Below, piece by piece: positions 50,802-60,610 of a DNA stretch of 64,000 nucleotides. A program made the translations under genes and the position numbers. A model generated the notes under the pieces. It saw only the letters and a program-made list of their open reading frames with translations, was not told the origin of the DNA and searched no databases. Position 1 is the stretch's first letter; every line of letters starts with the position of its first letter. Source of the stretch: CAVQJU01 sp963712905 (GTDB lineage: Bacteria > Acidobacteriota > Vicinamibacteria > Vicinamibacterales > CAVVIG01); the NCBI GenBank assembly GCA_963712905.1, contig CAVQJU010000007.1, positions 1 through 64,000 of the forward strand, written 5' to 3'.

Positions 50802-51847
50802 ACTGCCACCCGATGCCGGCCGCTGTGCAGGTAATTCATGGTCTGCACGGTGAGGAAGACGATGAAGTCGAGGCGGGTGGCTTCTTCTGTATCCATGAGG
50901 CGCAGGTTCAGCTCGCGGCAGCGCTCGACGATTTTTTCGATCAACTGGTCGATCGTGTACTGGTAGCTGTCGGTGAAGCTGGCCACGATCGTGCGCACCT
51001 CGCGCCTGATCTTGCGTACGAAGCGGGCCGCTGTCTGGTTCTTTGCAAACGCGGGCGACGCGGAGAACAGGTTCTGCAGATCGCTGTCATAGAAGTCGGG
51101 GTGATCGAGGCCGTAGTGCTCGCGCTTCTTCCGGTAGTGCTCGCCCAGCGTCTTGCGCAGCCGCGGCAGCGGATCGACCATGCGCGTCGACCGCAGGGTC
51201 GGCCGGCGGGCGGCCAACTCCCGCATCAGACGATCCATGTACTCGAGCTTGCGCTGGGCCGGCCAGCCCGCGAACCGCGTCGCCCACTGCGATTGCGGAT
51301 CGAGCCAGACCGCGAATGTCTCGGCGAAGTCCTCGTCCGGATGGCTTTGCGCATACCAGTGATCGAGGTGCTGGACGAAGCTCTTGCTGTAAGGCTTCGG
51401 CGTGTAGTACTCGGGGTAGGGCGTCGCGGGGTTGCCGAACAGCCGCCGCCTCGTTGGCCGACGCCTGATCTCGTACGCGTTGTCGATCGCGTGGCCGACC
51501 TCGTGGCGCAGAATCTTCAGGCACGTCGGCGCGTCGCCGCCCTCCACTTCGAGCATCTGCGCCAGCTCGAGCTTTTCGAGGCGCGGGTGGGCGAGGTAGA
51601 ACGGGATCGCGACGCCGGGGACGCCGTCCGGCGTGAACCACTCGTCGGACAGCCAGTAGTGCGGCCGGAACCTGACGCCGCGCGCCTCGAGCTCGCCGCT
51701 GACGACGGCGATGCGCGCTTCGAGCTCGGTCCCCTCGATGCGCAGGCCGAGATCGCACATGCGGATCTCGAGCAGCTTGTCGTCGCCGAGCGTCGTCCAG
51801 TCGGACGGCTTCAGCGGCTCGCGGTCGGCGGTGCCTGCATCCACCAT
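50798..51847 (-). CDS. Putative zinc-dependent metallopeptidase
   Basis: 349 residues from the ATG at 51847 (MVDAGTADREPLKPSDWTTL), overlapping the end of gatA by 37 bases. Zinc motif LKILRHEVGHAIDNAYEI (HEVGH) and a downstream Glu in EDFAETFAVWLDP give a gluzincin-like HExxH...E set. Cytosolic, no signal peptide. Coupled to the ATP-grasp gene, suggesting they act on one substrate, perhaps one making and the other trimming a peptide. The longer frame upstream is gatA in the wrong frame. Confidence 0.8.
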   Translation of the reverse strand: MVDAGTADREPLKPSDWTTLGDDKLLEIRMCDLGLRIEGTELEARIAVVSGELEARGVRFRPHYWLSDEWFTPDGVPGVAIPFYLAHPRLEKLELAQMLEVEGGDAPTCLKILRHEVGHAIDNAYEIRRRPTRRRLFGNPATPYPEYYTPKPYSKSFVQHLDHWYAQSHPDEDFAETFAVWLDPQSQWATRFAGWPAQRKLEYMDRLMRELAARRPTLRSTRMVDPLPRLRKTLGEHYRKKREHYGLDHPDFYDSDLQNLFSASPAFAKNQTAARFVRKIRREVRTIVASFTDSYQYTIDQLIEKIVERCRELNLRLMDTEEATRLDFIVFLTVQTMNYLHSGRHRVAV

Positions 51848-53271
51848 TCGGTATCGCGTTCGTATGCGTCGGCCATCCGGAGCAGCGTCGCTTCGTCGAA
51901 CCGGCGGCCCGTGAGTTGGAATCCTATCGGCAGCCGGGGCGACGATGCAGTGAACCCGCACGGAACGCTGACGGCTGGAAGGCCGGCCAGGTTCGCGCTC
52001 ACCGTGAAGACGTCGGCCAGGTACATCTGCAGCGGATCCGACGTCCGCTCGCCGAGCTTGAACGCGGGCGTCGGGCTCGTCGGCATCGCCACGACGTCGG
52101 CGCGCTCGAAGGCCCGGTCGTAGTCGCGCAGAATCAGCGTGCGTACCTGCTGCGCCTTGACGTAGTACGCGTCGTAGTAGCCCGCGCTCAATACGTAGGT
52201 GCCGAGCATGATGCGCCGCTTGACCTCGGCGCCGAACCCCTTCTCGCGCGTCCGCGAGTACATCGCGCCCAGCTCGCCCTGCGTGTCCCGAAGTCCGTAC
52301 CGCACGCCGTCGTAACGAGCCAGGTTCGAGCTCGCTTCGGCGGTTGCCACGAGGTAATAGACGGGGATCGCGTACTTCGCGTGGGGCAGCTCGATGTCGA
52401 TCAGCGTCGCGCCGCGCGCCGTGAACGCGTCGAGTGCCGTCCTGAAGGCGGCCACGATGCCGGCGTCCACGCCGTTCTCGATGAGGCTCCACGGGACACC
52501 GATCCGCGTGCCGCGCACGTCGCCGCTCAGCGACGACTGGTAGTCCGCGACCGGTTCGGTCGCCGTCGTCGAATCGGCCGCGTCGAGGCCGGCGATCGTC
52601 TCGAGGGCGATGGCGGCGTCGCGGGCACGACGCGTCAGCGGGCCGATCTGGTCAAGCGAGGAGCCGAAGGCGAGCAGCCCGTACCGGGAAACGCGGCCGT
52701 AGGTTGTCTTGAGGCCCAGCACGCCGCACATGGCCGCCGGCTGCCGAATCGACCCGCCGGTGTCCGAGCCGAGCGCCAGGGGCGTGAGGCCGGCGGCGAC
52801 CGCGACGGCCGACCCGCCGCTCGACCCGCCCGGGATGCGATCGAGCGCCCATGGGTTGCTCGACGGGCCGAACGCCGAGTTCTCGGTGGACGAACCCATT
52901 GCGAACTCGTCGCAGTTGGTCTTGCCGATGATCACCGCGCCGGCGCGGGTGAGGCGCGACACGACCGTGGCGTCGTAGGGCGGAACGAACCCTTCCAGAA
53001 TCCTCGACGAAGCTGTCGTTCGCACGCCCTTCGTGCAGATGTTGTCCTTGAGCGCGACGGGGACGCCTGCGAGCGGAGCATCGCGAAACCGGCTGCGATC
53101 GCGGTCGATCTCCCCGGCGCGCGCCAGCGCCTCGTCGGCCATCACCGTGTTGAACGCGTGCAGGGATCCGTCGGCCGCGGCGATCCGATCCAGCGACTCG
53201 CGGCACACGTCCACGGCCGATCGTTCGCCCGACCGGATCGCGTCGCGGATGTCCGAGAGCGTGCTAACCAA
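51811..53271 (-). CDS. gatA: Aspartyl/glutamyl-tRNA amidotransferase subunit A
   Basis: 486 residues from a TTG at 53271 that overlaps gatC by eight bases. Amidase signature with the Ser-Ser-Lys triad: Lys in GVPVALKDNICTKG, and PGGSSGGSAVAVAAGLTPLA with GGSIRQPAA. It turns Glu-tRNA-Gln (or Asp-tRNA-Asn) into Gln- (Asn-) tRNA using ammonia from amide hydrolysis. gatB is not in the window. Confidence 0.96.
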   Translation of the reverse strand: MVSTLSDIRDAIRSGERSAVDVCRESLDRIAAADGSLHAFNTVMADEALARAGEIDRDRSRFRDAPLAGVPVALKDNICTKGVRTTASSRILEGFVPPYDATVVSRLTRAGAVIIGKTNCDEFAMGSSTENSAFGPSSNPWALDRIPGGSSGGSAVAVAAGLTPLALGSDTGGSIRQPAAMCGVLGLKTTYGRVSRYGLLAFGSSLDQIGPLTRRARDAAIALETIAGLDAADSTTATEPVADYQSSLSGDVRGTRIGVPWSLIENGVDAGIVAAFRTALDAFTARGATLIDIELPHAKYAIPVYYLVATAEASSNLARYDGVRYGLRDTQGELGAMYSRTREKGFGAEVKRRIMLGTYVLSAGYYDAYYVKAQQVRTLILRDYDRAFERADVVAMPTSPTPAFKLGERTSDPLQMYLADVFTVSANLAGLPAVSVPCGFTASSPRLPIGFQLTGRRFDEATLLRMADAYERDTEWWMQAPPTASR

Positions 53272-53581
53272 TGACGCGGGGTACTTTGAAGAAGCCGCCT
53301 ACAGCCTGCGGGGCGCCGCTGGCACGGTCGCGCTCCGGGGCATTTCCGAACACCTCGTCGGCGCTGAGGGACGGCCTGACTTCGTCGGGCCGATCGGCGC
53401 CCCGGCTGGCCACGCCGTATGCGGTCGGAGGGACACCGGTCGTGTCGAGCTGCTGGAGCTCGCTCGCATGCGCGAGGATGTCGCCGAGTTGTCGTGCGAA
53501 CAGCTCGACTTCGCCGGGTTCGAGCTCGAGATGCGCGAGCGCGGCAACGGCTTCGACCTGCGCTCTCGTCAGTACGGGCAT
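53264..53581 (-). CDS. gatC: Aspartyl/glutamyl-tRNA amidotransferase subunit C
   Basis: 105 residues from the ATG at 53581 (MPVLTRAQVEAVAALAHLEL). EVELFARQLGDILAHASELQ, then DEVRPSLSADEVFGNAP fits GatC, the small subunit that clasps GatA and GatB. Immediately upstream of gatA. Confidence 0.94.
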   Translation of the reverse strand: MPVLTRAQVEAVAALAHLELEPGEVELFARQLGDILAHASELQQLDTTGVPPTAYGVASRGADRPDEVRPSLSADEVFGNAPERDRASGAPQAVGGFFKVPRVIG

Positions 53582-53604
53582 GGCAAATGCTAGCATGCCG
53601 CCAT

Positions 53605-53692
53605 CTGGGGCCTGGGGGCTGGGGGCTTGGGACTTGGGGAAGGGTTAGAGGTTAGAGGTTAGAGGTTAGAGGTTAGAGGTTGGGGGCTAGGG
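53605..53692. repeat. Compound heptameric repeats GGGGGCT and AGAGGTT
   Basis: Two arrays: a G-rich one (CTGGGGG units, 53605-53640) and about six GTTAGAG units (53644-53683), the reverse of the CTAACCT array at 41988. It fills the divergent gap between gatC and the Memo-like gene and abuts its start codon. Confidence 0.85.
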
Positions 53693-53694
53693 AA

Positions 53695-54513
53695 ATGATC
53701 CGGCCGGCCGCAGTCGCAGGCACGTGGTATCCGGGAACCGCGTCGGCACTCGCGGTGGCCGTCGATGCTCACATGGCTCACGCCACACGCGATGTGGGGG
53801 GCGAGCTGGTCGCGCTCATTGCGCCTCACGCGGGCCTGATGTACTCCGGGCCTGTCGCTGCGCACGCGTACCGGTTGCTCGCCGGGCGTTCCTTTGACGT
53901 GGCCGTGATTGTCGGCCCATCGCATTTTGTCGCCTTCGACGGCGTCGCCGTATACCCCTCAGGAGGATTCGACACGCCGCTCGGGGTGGTTCCGATCGAC
54001 GCCGGCAGTGCGGCGGCGCTCGCGCAGGCATCGCCGATCGTGCGGGAACACGCGCCGGCCCACGCGCGCGAGCACTCCATCGAGATGCAGCTGCCGTTTC
54101 TCCGCCACCTCGCGCCGGGATTGCCCATCGTGCCGCTGGTGATGGGGCGGCAGACGGCGGCCACCGCGGGCGCTCTCGGGGACGCGTTGACCGCCGTGCT
54201 TCGCGGCAGGCGGGCGCTACTGGTGGCGAGCACCGACCTGTCGCACTATCACGAGGCGGCCGAAGCCGCGCGCCTCGACGCCGTGGTGATCGACCACATC
54301 TCGCACCTGGATCCCGAGGGCCTGCAGGCGGCGATTGACACCAATCCCGAACATGCGTGTGGCGGCGGGCCGGCGGTCGCGGTCATGCTGGCCGCGCGGC
54401 AACTCGGCGCGCGCGACGCGATGGTGCTGCACTACGGCGATTCCGGGGACGTGTCGGGGGATAAGTCCTCCGTCGTGGGCTATCTGGCGGCCGCGCTCGG
54501 GAACTTCCCGTGA
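53695..54513 (+). CDS. amrB: AmmeMemoRadiSam system protein B (Memo family)
   Basis: 272 residues. IRPAAVAGTWYPG, then LIAPHAGLMYSGPVAAHAY, VGPSHFVAFDG, EHSIEMQLPFLRHL and STDLSHYH are the Memo (MEMO1) family motifs, with metal-binding His and Asp. Overlaps the AMMECR1 gene by four bases. The radical SAM third member is not seen in the window. The function of the set is not settled. Confidence 0.93.
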   Translation: MIRPAAVAGTWYPGTASALAVAVDAHMAHATRDVGGELVALIAPHAGLMYSGPVAAHAYRLLAGRSFDVAVIVGPSHFVAFDGVAVYPSGGFDTPLGVVPIDAGSAAALAQASPIVREHAPAHAREHSIEMQLPFLRHLAPGLPIVPLVMGRQTAATAGALGDALTAVLRGRRALLVASTDLSHYHEAAEAARLDAVVIDHISHLDPEGLQAAIDTNPEHACGGGPAVAVMLAARQLGARDAMVLHYGDSGDVSGDKSSVVGYLAAALGNFP

Positions 54514-55091
54514 TTGCCCGCACGACCGAGGTCGAACGCGCGCGGTTGCTGGAGATCGCCCGGCGGGCAATTGAAGCTCATGTCAGTCGGCAGTCGGCAG
54601 TCGGCAGTCCGCAGTCGGCCGGGCCTGAGGACGTCGAGACGGATCCGCTCGCTGACCGTCGAGCCGGTGTGTTCGTCACGATTTATCACGCCGGCGAGCT
54701 TCGTGGCTGTATCGGTCACCTGGAGGCCGATCAGCCGCTGCCGGCCAGCGTCGCGCGCTGCGCGGTCGCGGCGTGCAGCGAAGATCCCAGATTCCCGGCC
54801 GTCAGCGCGTCGGAATTGCGGCAGATGCAGTTGGAAATCTCCGTGCTCGGGCCCATGGAACCGGTGGCCGGGCCGGCTGATGTGGAAATCGGACGGCACG
54901 GGCTGCTGATCGAGATGAGACGGCAGCGTGGCCTCCTACTCCCACAGGTGGCCACCGAGCGCGATTGGGACGCGGCCACGTTCCTGTCACAGACGTGCCG
55001 GAAGGCCGGCCTGGCCGCCGACAGCTGGCGGCAGGGCGCGGATGTGTGGCGGTTCGAGGCCGACGTCTTCGGCGACGAGCCGGCTCACTGA
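54510..55091 (+). CDS. amrA: AmmeMemoRadiSam system protein A (AMMECR1 domain)
   Basis: 193 residues from a GTG (GTGA overlap). AMMECR1 features: GVFVTIYHAGELRGCIGHLE, SEDPRFPAVSASELRQMQLE, ISVLGPMEP and RGLLLPQVA. Between residues about 25 and 40 the protein has SRQSAVGSPQSA, an insertion written by the AGTCGGC heptameric repeat at 54582-54619, in place of the short loop seen in the family. Confidence 0.93.
   Translation: MIARTTEVERARLLEIARRAIEAHVSRQSAVGSPQSAGPEDVETDPLADRRAGVFVTIYHAGELRGCIGHLEADQPLPASVARCAVAACSEDPRFPAVSASELRQMQLEISVLGPMEPVAGPADVEIGRHGLLIEMRRQRGLLLPQVATERDWDAATFLSQTCRKAGLAADSWRQGADVWRFEADVFGDEPAH
54582..54619. repeat. Heptameric repeat AGTCGGC inside the AMMECR1 gene
   Basis: Five 7-bp units within the coding sequence, read in frame as SRQSAVGSPQSA. 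The reading frame is kept on both sides. Confidence 0.85.
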
Positions 55092-56227
55092 CCGAGCTGC
55101 TGATCGAGGATCTGGCCGCCTGGACCTACGCGGACGGTCGCGCCGAACAGGTTTCCGCGGCCCATCCGCTGATCTATCGTCATGCCGTTGGCGAACCGCA
55201 TGTCCGTCCATCTGACGGTAACCACGCCGGTCTGCTGATCGGCGACCCACCGGGCCGCCGGGTAGCGAGAGAACCCGAGAAACGTCCGGGCCAGCGGCGC
55301 CGCGGCTGCGGTCTTGACCGTCGGCGTCCACTGGTCGGGGTACCGGATCGTCACGCGCCACGGCGCTTCTCCCGCTTCGGGGGGGCGCCGCAACGCGGCA
55401 TCGAGAACGTCGACGTCGTGCAGTTCGTAGGCGTTCGACAGGCGAGCGACCAGACGCCACTTGAACGGCGAAAGAAACGTCGGCATCGCCGCCAGGTCGG
55501 CGAGGCAGCGGCTGGCCCCGCCCGGCATGGGCATGGGCATTGCCGCGAGCGCCGCGACATCGATCTGTTCGCGCGGCCATTGGGCCAGGAGCGGCCGCTC
55601 CGTGTGCGCGGGATCACACGGCTGGGGCATCAGCGGGCCGAACACCCGAGGCGCGAGGGCGATGGCTTCGTGCCGCGCGACCGCGCGGACCCCGTAGTTG
55701 GCTGCCATCAGCGCGAGCACAATCGCGGCATTACGGCGCCTCGACGCTTCCGACGCCTGTCCGAACAGGAGGCCGGCAAACAGCGCTGCGACCAGGTACA
55801 CGTCGACGATCGGCATCAGGTCGGCGGCGAACCAGTGCCAGCTGAACGGACTCAGAAGGCGCGTGCCGTACGATGTCGGAAAGTCCATCAGGATGTGGCA
55901 CAGCACGCCGAGGGCGGACACCGCGAAGAGCATCGGGAACGTGGCGCTCGGCCCCTCGCCGGGGCGGACGCCCCTGCGGTCGGTGTATCGCTGGACGGCC
56001 CAGACGATCGCGGCGGTCAGGGCCGCCAGGCCGATGATTCCCAGCGGGCCGTGCGTCGGACCTCTGTGCCACTGAAGGTAGGCAGACCCGCCGCGCACAG
56101 CGGTGACGATGTCGGTGTCGGGTGCATTTGACGCGAGGACGAGCGCCGTGGTCGTTCCGCGCCCGGCCCGGCCGAGCGGCGTCCGGCCCAGCGTCACGGC
56201 GAAGAGCGTATGAGTCAGGTTGTCCAT
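55085..56227 (-). CDS. YdjM/DUF457-type membrane-bound metal-dependent hydrolase
   Basis: 380 residues. MDNLTHTLFAVTLGRTPLGR, then SNAPDTDIV and HRGPTHGPLG are the conserved His/Asp parts of the family; CHILMDFPTSYGTRLLSPFS follows within several membrane helices. The C-terminal 150 residues are a soluble domain of unknown role. Related proteins are called inner membrane hydrolases; the substrate is not known. It converges on amrA with a seven-base overlap. Confidence 0.85.
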   Translation of the reverse strand: MDNLTHTLFAVTLGRTPLGRAGRGTTTALVLASNAPDTDIVTAVRGGSAYLQWHRGPTHGPLGIIGLAALTAAIVWAVQRYTDRRGVRPGEGPSATFPMLFAVSALGVLCHILMDFPTSYGTRLLSPFSWHWFAADLMPIVDVYLVAALFAGLLFGQASEASRRRNAAIVLALMAANYGVRAVARHEAIALAPRVFGPLMPQPCDPAHTERPLLAQWPREQIDVAALAAMPMPMPGGASRCLADLAAMPTFLSPFKWRLVARLSNAYELHDVDVLDAALRRPPEAGEAPWRVTIRYPDQWTPTVKTAAAAPLARTFLGFSRYPAARWVADQQTGVVTVRWTDMRFANGMTIDQRMGRGNLFGATVRVGPGGQILDQQLGQ

Positions 56228-56267
56228 TGAATGAGGCCAGGGGCCGTCCCGTTGGTAATATAACCGG

Positions 56268-57186
56268 ATGCCACGCAGCCGCAGCGGCGCTCTCCTGGTC
56301 GTGATGGTCTCGATCGTGCTGCTGCCGTCGCCGGCGTCCGCGTGGGGCTTTGCGGCTCACCGCTACATCATGCGGCGCGCCATCGACGTCCTGCCGGCCG
56401 AGCTCAAACCGTTCTTCATGCAGCATCGGGACGAAGTCGTCATCCGCGTCGTCGATCCGGATCTGTGGCGGAATGTGGGCTGGGAGGACGATCCAAACCA
56501 TTTCGTGAACTTCGGCGCGCCGGAGCTTGGACCATACCCCTTCGCGGCGTTCCCGCGCGAGCAGGGGGCGGCCCTCGAGAAGTTCGGCGCGGCCGCGCTG
56601 AAGCGGTTCGGGACGCTGCCGTGGCGGGCGGACGAGCAGTTCGGCAACCTCCGGAGAGCCTTCGAAGGGTTCAAGCGCGGCAACCAGTACCGGGGCGAGC
56701 GACGCCGTGCTGTTTGCCGCGGTCGTATCGCATTACGTGCAGGACGCGCATCAGCCGTTCCACGCCTCGAACAACTACGACGGCCAGCTGACCGGGCAGA
56801 GGGGCATTCACTCCCGCTTCGAGCGCGACCTGGTCGAGAAGTTCGAGGCGCGCCTGAACGTCGCGCCGGCCGCGCCCCGCGCCGTTCCTTCGGCCCGCGA
56901 CGCCGCGTTCGACGCGCTGCTCGCCAGCCACCGGCTCGTGGATCCGCTGCTGCGGGCCGATAAGGAAGCGATCGGTAACAGGGACGCATACGACGATGTC
57001 TACTTCGAGGCATTTTTCATGAGGGCGAAGCCGATGCTCGAGGAGCGCCTGGCGTCGGCCATCACCGCCACCGCCTCCCTCGTGCTCAGCGCGTGGGAGC
57101 AGGCGGGGAAGCCCGACCTCAGAAGCGGTGAGCCGCGGCCCGTTCAGCGGGTCCAGCGGGCTCAACCGGCGCAGCAGGATCGTTGA
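56268..57186 (+). CDS. S1/P1 nuclease / zinc phospholipase C-like exported enzyme, frame broken
   Basis: Signal peptide (ALLVVMVSIVLLPSPASA) followed by the mature N-terminal Trp, WGFAAHRYIM, as in the zinc S1/P1 family where that Trp is a ligand. DPNHFVNF and, after the frame break, SHYVQDAHQPFHASNNYD and GIHSRFERDL supply further ligands. The break is a run of four G at 56692-56695 (CCGGGGCG); with three G the frame reads QYRASDAVLFAAVV through to the stop at 57186. Total about 305 residues. Intact motifs on both sides suggest a sequence error or a fresh mutation. The stop overlaps the lpxD ATG by one base. Confidence 0.8.
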
Positions 57187-58280
57187 TGAAGCTTCGCGAC
57201 CTGGCCGACCAGCTGCAATGCCGCCTCGAAGGCGGCGGCGACGCTCCCAATCCCGGCGACATCGACATCCAGCGCGTCGCGGGCATCGAGCACGCGCAAC
57301 CCGGCGACCTGACGTTCCTGGACAACCCCCGGTACGGATCGTTTCTGGGCACGACGCGCGCCTCGGCCGTCATCGTGTCCGCCGCCCAGGCGATCCCCGC
57401 CGGCGTCGCGCTCGGCGTTCTTCGCAGCGCCACTCCTTACATCACGTTCGCGCGGGCCGTGGCGCTGTTCGCGCCGGCGCCGACGCAGAAGCCGGGCGTC
57501 GATCCGCTGAGCAGCGTCGCGCCCGACGCCGCCATCGGACCCGGTGCGTCGATCGGACCGTTCGTCACGGTGGGCGCGGGCGCATCGATAGGCGCGCGCA
57601 CCATCGTCTTCCCGCACGCGGCGATCGGCGCCGGCGTTCGCGTGGGCGACGATTGCCTTCTCTACGCCCACGTCTCGCTTCGGGACCGCGCGGTCGTCGG
57701 CCACCGCGTCATCCTGCACGACGGGGTCGTGATCGGCAGCGACGGGTTCGGGTTCGCGAAGCAGGCCGACGGCACGCATCTGAAGATCCCGCAGACTGCC
57801 GGCGTCGTCATCGAAGACGACGTCGAGATCGGCGCCAATTCGACCGTCGACCGGCCCGCGGTCGGGGAGACGCGGATCCGCGCCGGCACCAAGATCGACA
57901 ACCTCGTGCACATCGCGCACGGCGTCACGGTCGGCCAGCGAGTCATTTTCGCGGCCCAGGTCGGTGTGTCCGGCAGCACGGTCATCGAGGACGACGTGAT
58001 TCTGGCGGGTCAGGTCGGCGTGGCGGGCCACCTGCGGCTCGGCAAGGGCGTGATGGCGACGGCGCAGAGCGGTATTCCCAGCTCGATCGACGCGGGCCAG
58101 TACGTGTCGGGCTCCCCGGCCATCCCGCACCAGGACTGGCTGAAAACATCGGCGGCGTACCGGCAGCTGCCGGCGCTCAGGAAACGCGTTGCGGAGCTCG
58201 AGCATCGCATCGCCGAACTCGAGGAGAAACTCGAAGAATGTCGGTCGCGGCTGAATCCCCAGACTCCCCGGAATTCCTAG
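57186..58280 (+). CDS. lpxD: UDP-3-O-acylglucosamine N-acyltransferase LpxD
   Basis: 364 residues. N-terminal uridine-binding domain, left-handed beta helix of hexapeptide repeats (IGPGASIGPFVTVGAGASIG), catalytic His in DNLVHIAHGVTVG, and a C-terminal coiled coil (LRKRVAELEHRIAELEEKLE). Third step of lipid A synthesis, so the cell has LPS. lpxB is 3.8 kb downstream on the same strand. Confidence 0.95.
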   Translation: MKLRDLADQLQCRLEGGGDAPNPGDIDIQRVAGIEHAQPGDLTFLDNPRYGSFLGTTRASAVIVSAAQAIPAGVALGVLRSATPYITFARAVALFAPAPTQKPGVDPLSSVAPDAAIGPGASIGPFVTVGAGASIGARTIVFPHAAIGAGVRVGDDCLLYAHVSLRDRAVVGHRVILHDGVVIGSDGFGFAKQADGTHLKIPQTAGVVIEDDVEIGANSTVDRPAVGETRIRAGTKIDNLVHIAHGVTVGQRVIFAAQVGVSGSTVIEDDVILAGQVGVAGHLRLGKGVMATAQSGIPSSIDAGQYVSGSPAIPHQDWLKTSAAYRQLPALRKRVAELEHRIAELEEKLEECRSRLNPQTPRNS

Positions 58281-59104
58281 GCCGGCACGCGGCAGGTGCC
58301 GCGTGCCGGCTGTTCGTTGCGTTCGTGGTCGTCGTCATGGCGGGCGCGGGCCGGGCCGGCGCTCAACAGCCGGGTCCGCGGCCCGTCGACAGCATTTCGC
58401 CGGACAAGGCCGAGTTCCTGCCGCGGACCAACTTCCATCTGACCGCCAACACGCTGAGCGGCGGCGATCCCCGATTCACATGGGACGCACGCTGGGGCGG
58501 CAGTGCCGATGTGCTCGATTACCACTTCGGCCGTCTCGGGATCGTCGGGGATTACGAGGCCGTGGTCGGCAGCGAGCGGAAGAACTTCGACGTCAACCAG
58601 GGCCTCTACATCCTCGAAGCGTCCACGTCCGGGCGTTATCGCGAGCACGAATTCGCGCTCGTGTTTCACCACGTGTCGCGTCACCTCACCGATCGGTTGA
58701 AGCCCAAGCCGACCGCGTGGAACGTCCTCGAAGCGCGGTATCTGCGCAACTTCGACTTCAGCGGCACGACGGTCGCGCTGATCGCCGCCGCCGGCAACGT
58801 CGTGACACACGTCGACGTGGACTACACGTGGAACCTGAATTTCGACGTCGTCGTCCGCCGTCCCGTCAGGCCGCGCCTGGACATCTACGCGCGCGGATTT
58901 GGCGACACGTTCGGCGTGGACCCGGCCATCAAGGGACGCACGCAGCCGCAAAACTCCGGCCGGTTTGAGGGCGGCGTGCGGTTCAACGCGCGCAGCGCCG
59001 CGCTCGAGTTGTTTGCCGGTGTGGAGCACCGCATGGATGCGGATTTACACGATTACGTGCCGATCACGTGGGGAATCATGGGATTCCGCCTGGTCAACAA
59101 GTGA
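58238..59104 (+). CDS. Exported beta-rich protein, probably outer membrane
   Basis: 288 residues from the ATG at 58238, inside the lpxD end (43 bases overlap). Signal peptide (LFVAFVVVVMAGAGRAGAQ). The mature protein has many amphipathic strands (RYREHEFALVFHHVSRHLTD, FDFSGTTVALIAAAGNVV, HVDVDYTWNLNFDVVV) and ends FRLVNK. Fits a barrel or lipid-handling surface protein next to LPS genes. No family recognised. Confidence 0.7.
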   Translation: MSVAAESPDSPEFLGRHAAGAACRLFVAFVVVVMAGAGRAGAQQPGPRPVDSISPDKAEFLPRTNFHLTANTLSGGDPRFTWDARWGGSADVLDYHFGRLGIVGDYEAVVGSERKNFDVNQGLYILEASTSGRYREHEFALVFHHVSRHLTDRLKPKPTAWNVLEARYLRNFDFSGTTVALIAAAGNVVTHVDVDYTWNLNFDVVVRRPVRPRLDIYARGFGDTFGVDPAIKGRTQPQNSGRFEGGVRFNARSAALELFAGVEHRMDADLHDYVPITWGIMGFRLVNK

Positions 59105-59135
59105 GTTGGGGGATAATGCCGGAGAGGACACCCCG

Positions 59136-60501
59136 ATGACACGACCGAGGGCGGTTCGACGGGTTGCGGGCGCGGTGTCGGTGGCCTGCGCGCTCGCGCT
59201 CGGCACGGCGGCCGTCTCGGCGGCCGTCCGGCCGCCCCGGCTCGCGTACGAAATCGCGACGCTGCCCAACGGCCTGACCGTCGTGCTCGAAGAGGACCAT
59301 TCCGTCCCCATCGTTCATGTGCAGCTCACGATGCACGTCGGCTCCAAGAACGAAAAGCCGGGCCGCACGGGCTTCGCCCATCTGTTCGAGCACCTCATGT
59401 TCAAGGGTTCGAAGAACGTCGAGTCCGAAGGCCACACCTCGATGATTGCCTCCGTCGGCGGGCAGAGCAACGCCTACACGACCGACGATGAGACCGTCTT
59501 CTGGGAAACGGCGCCGTCGCAGTACCTGCCGCTCATGCTGTGGCTCGAGGCCGACCGGCTGGCCACGCTTGCGCATCGACAAGGACACGTTCGCGAACGA
59601 ACGCGAAGTGGTAAAAGAGGAGCGGCGGCTGCGCATCGACAACCAGCCGTACGGGCGTCTCAACGAGATCATTTACGAGAACACGTTCACCACGCACCCG
59701 TACAAGCACCCGACGATCGGCAGCATGGCGGATCTGGAAGCCGCGACCGTGGACGACGTGCGCGACTTCTACAACACGTTCTACGTGCCCGAGAACGCCA
59801 CGCTGACGCTGGTCGGCGACATCGATTCGGCGCAGGCGCTGCAGCTGGTCAGCCAGTATCTCGGCCGCGTGCCGAAGGCCGCGAAGCCGGTGCCGAGAGA
59901 CATCCCCAAAGAGCCGCCGCAGACCGCCGAACGGCGTCTCACGGTGCCGACGCCCTGGCCGCTGCCCGCCGTGGTCGTGGCGTACCACATTACCTATGAC
60001 GGGCATCCCGACTCGTACCCGCTGCACATCGCGGGCAAGGTGCTCTCAGACGGCCAGAGCTCGCGCATCTACAAGAAGCTCGTCTACGACACGTCGCTGG
60101 CGGTCGCGGCATTCGGCGGGCCGAACCTGATCGAGGACCCGAACCTGTTTTACGCGGTGGCGATCGTGTCGCCCGGGCGCACGCCGGCGGAGGCGGCCGA
60201 CGCGCTGATCGCCGAGTTCGAACGCCTCAAGAACGAGCCGATCAGCGAGCGCGAGCTGCAGCGCGCGAAGAACCAGTTCTCGCGCGACTACATCCTGGGC
60301 CGCGAGTCCGACGAGCAGAAGGCGCGGCAGCTGTCCCATGCCGTGGTGATCCATCACGACATCAAGACCGCCGATGGAGAGTGGGACATCTTCCAGAGCC
60401 TGAAGGCCGCCGACGTGCAACGCGTGGCGCGCACCTACTTCACCACGCAGAATCGGACGATCCTCACGTTGATGCCGTCAGGAAAGCCGGCCGCACAATG
60501 A
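59136..60501 (+). CDS. M16-family zinc protease (active subunit), frame broken
   Basis: Signal peptide, then an M16 domain with the inverted zinc motif HLFEHLMFKGS (HxxEH) and downstream Glu in NEREVVKEERR. At 59565-59572 an extra base (ACGCTTGCGC in place of ACGCTGCGC) breaks the frame; the reading resumes as LRIDKDTFANERE and runs to the stop at 60501. C-terminal M16 domain with PLHIAGKVLSDGQSSRIYKK. About 455 residues in all. Partner of the next gene, as in other bacterial M16 pairs. Confidence 0.85.
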
Positions 60502-60610
60502 GGTGCACGACGTAGCCACTGAGGCACAGAGGGCACGAGAATGCTACCGAAGAGCCGGTGTGTCTTCTGCTTTCTGGTCTCTGTGGTCTCTGTGCCTCTG
60601 TGGCTTCGTC
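60497..60610. repeat. Inverted CACAGAG/CTCTGTG element at the start of the second M16 gene
   Basis: Left arm CCACTGAGGCACAGAGGGCAC, shortened and imperfect; right arm TCTGTGG, TCTCTGTG, CCTCTGTGG. Related in layout to the CACGAAG elements. It overlaps the signal-peptide codons. Confidence 0.6.
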
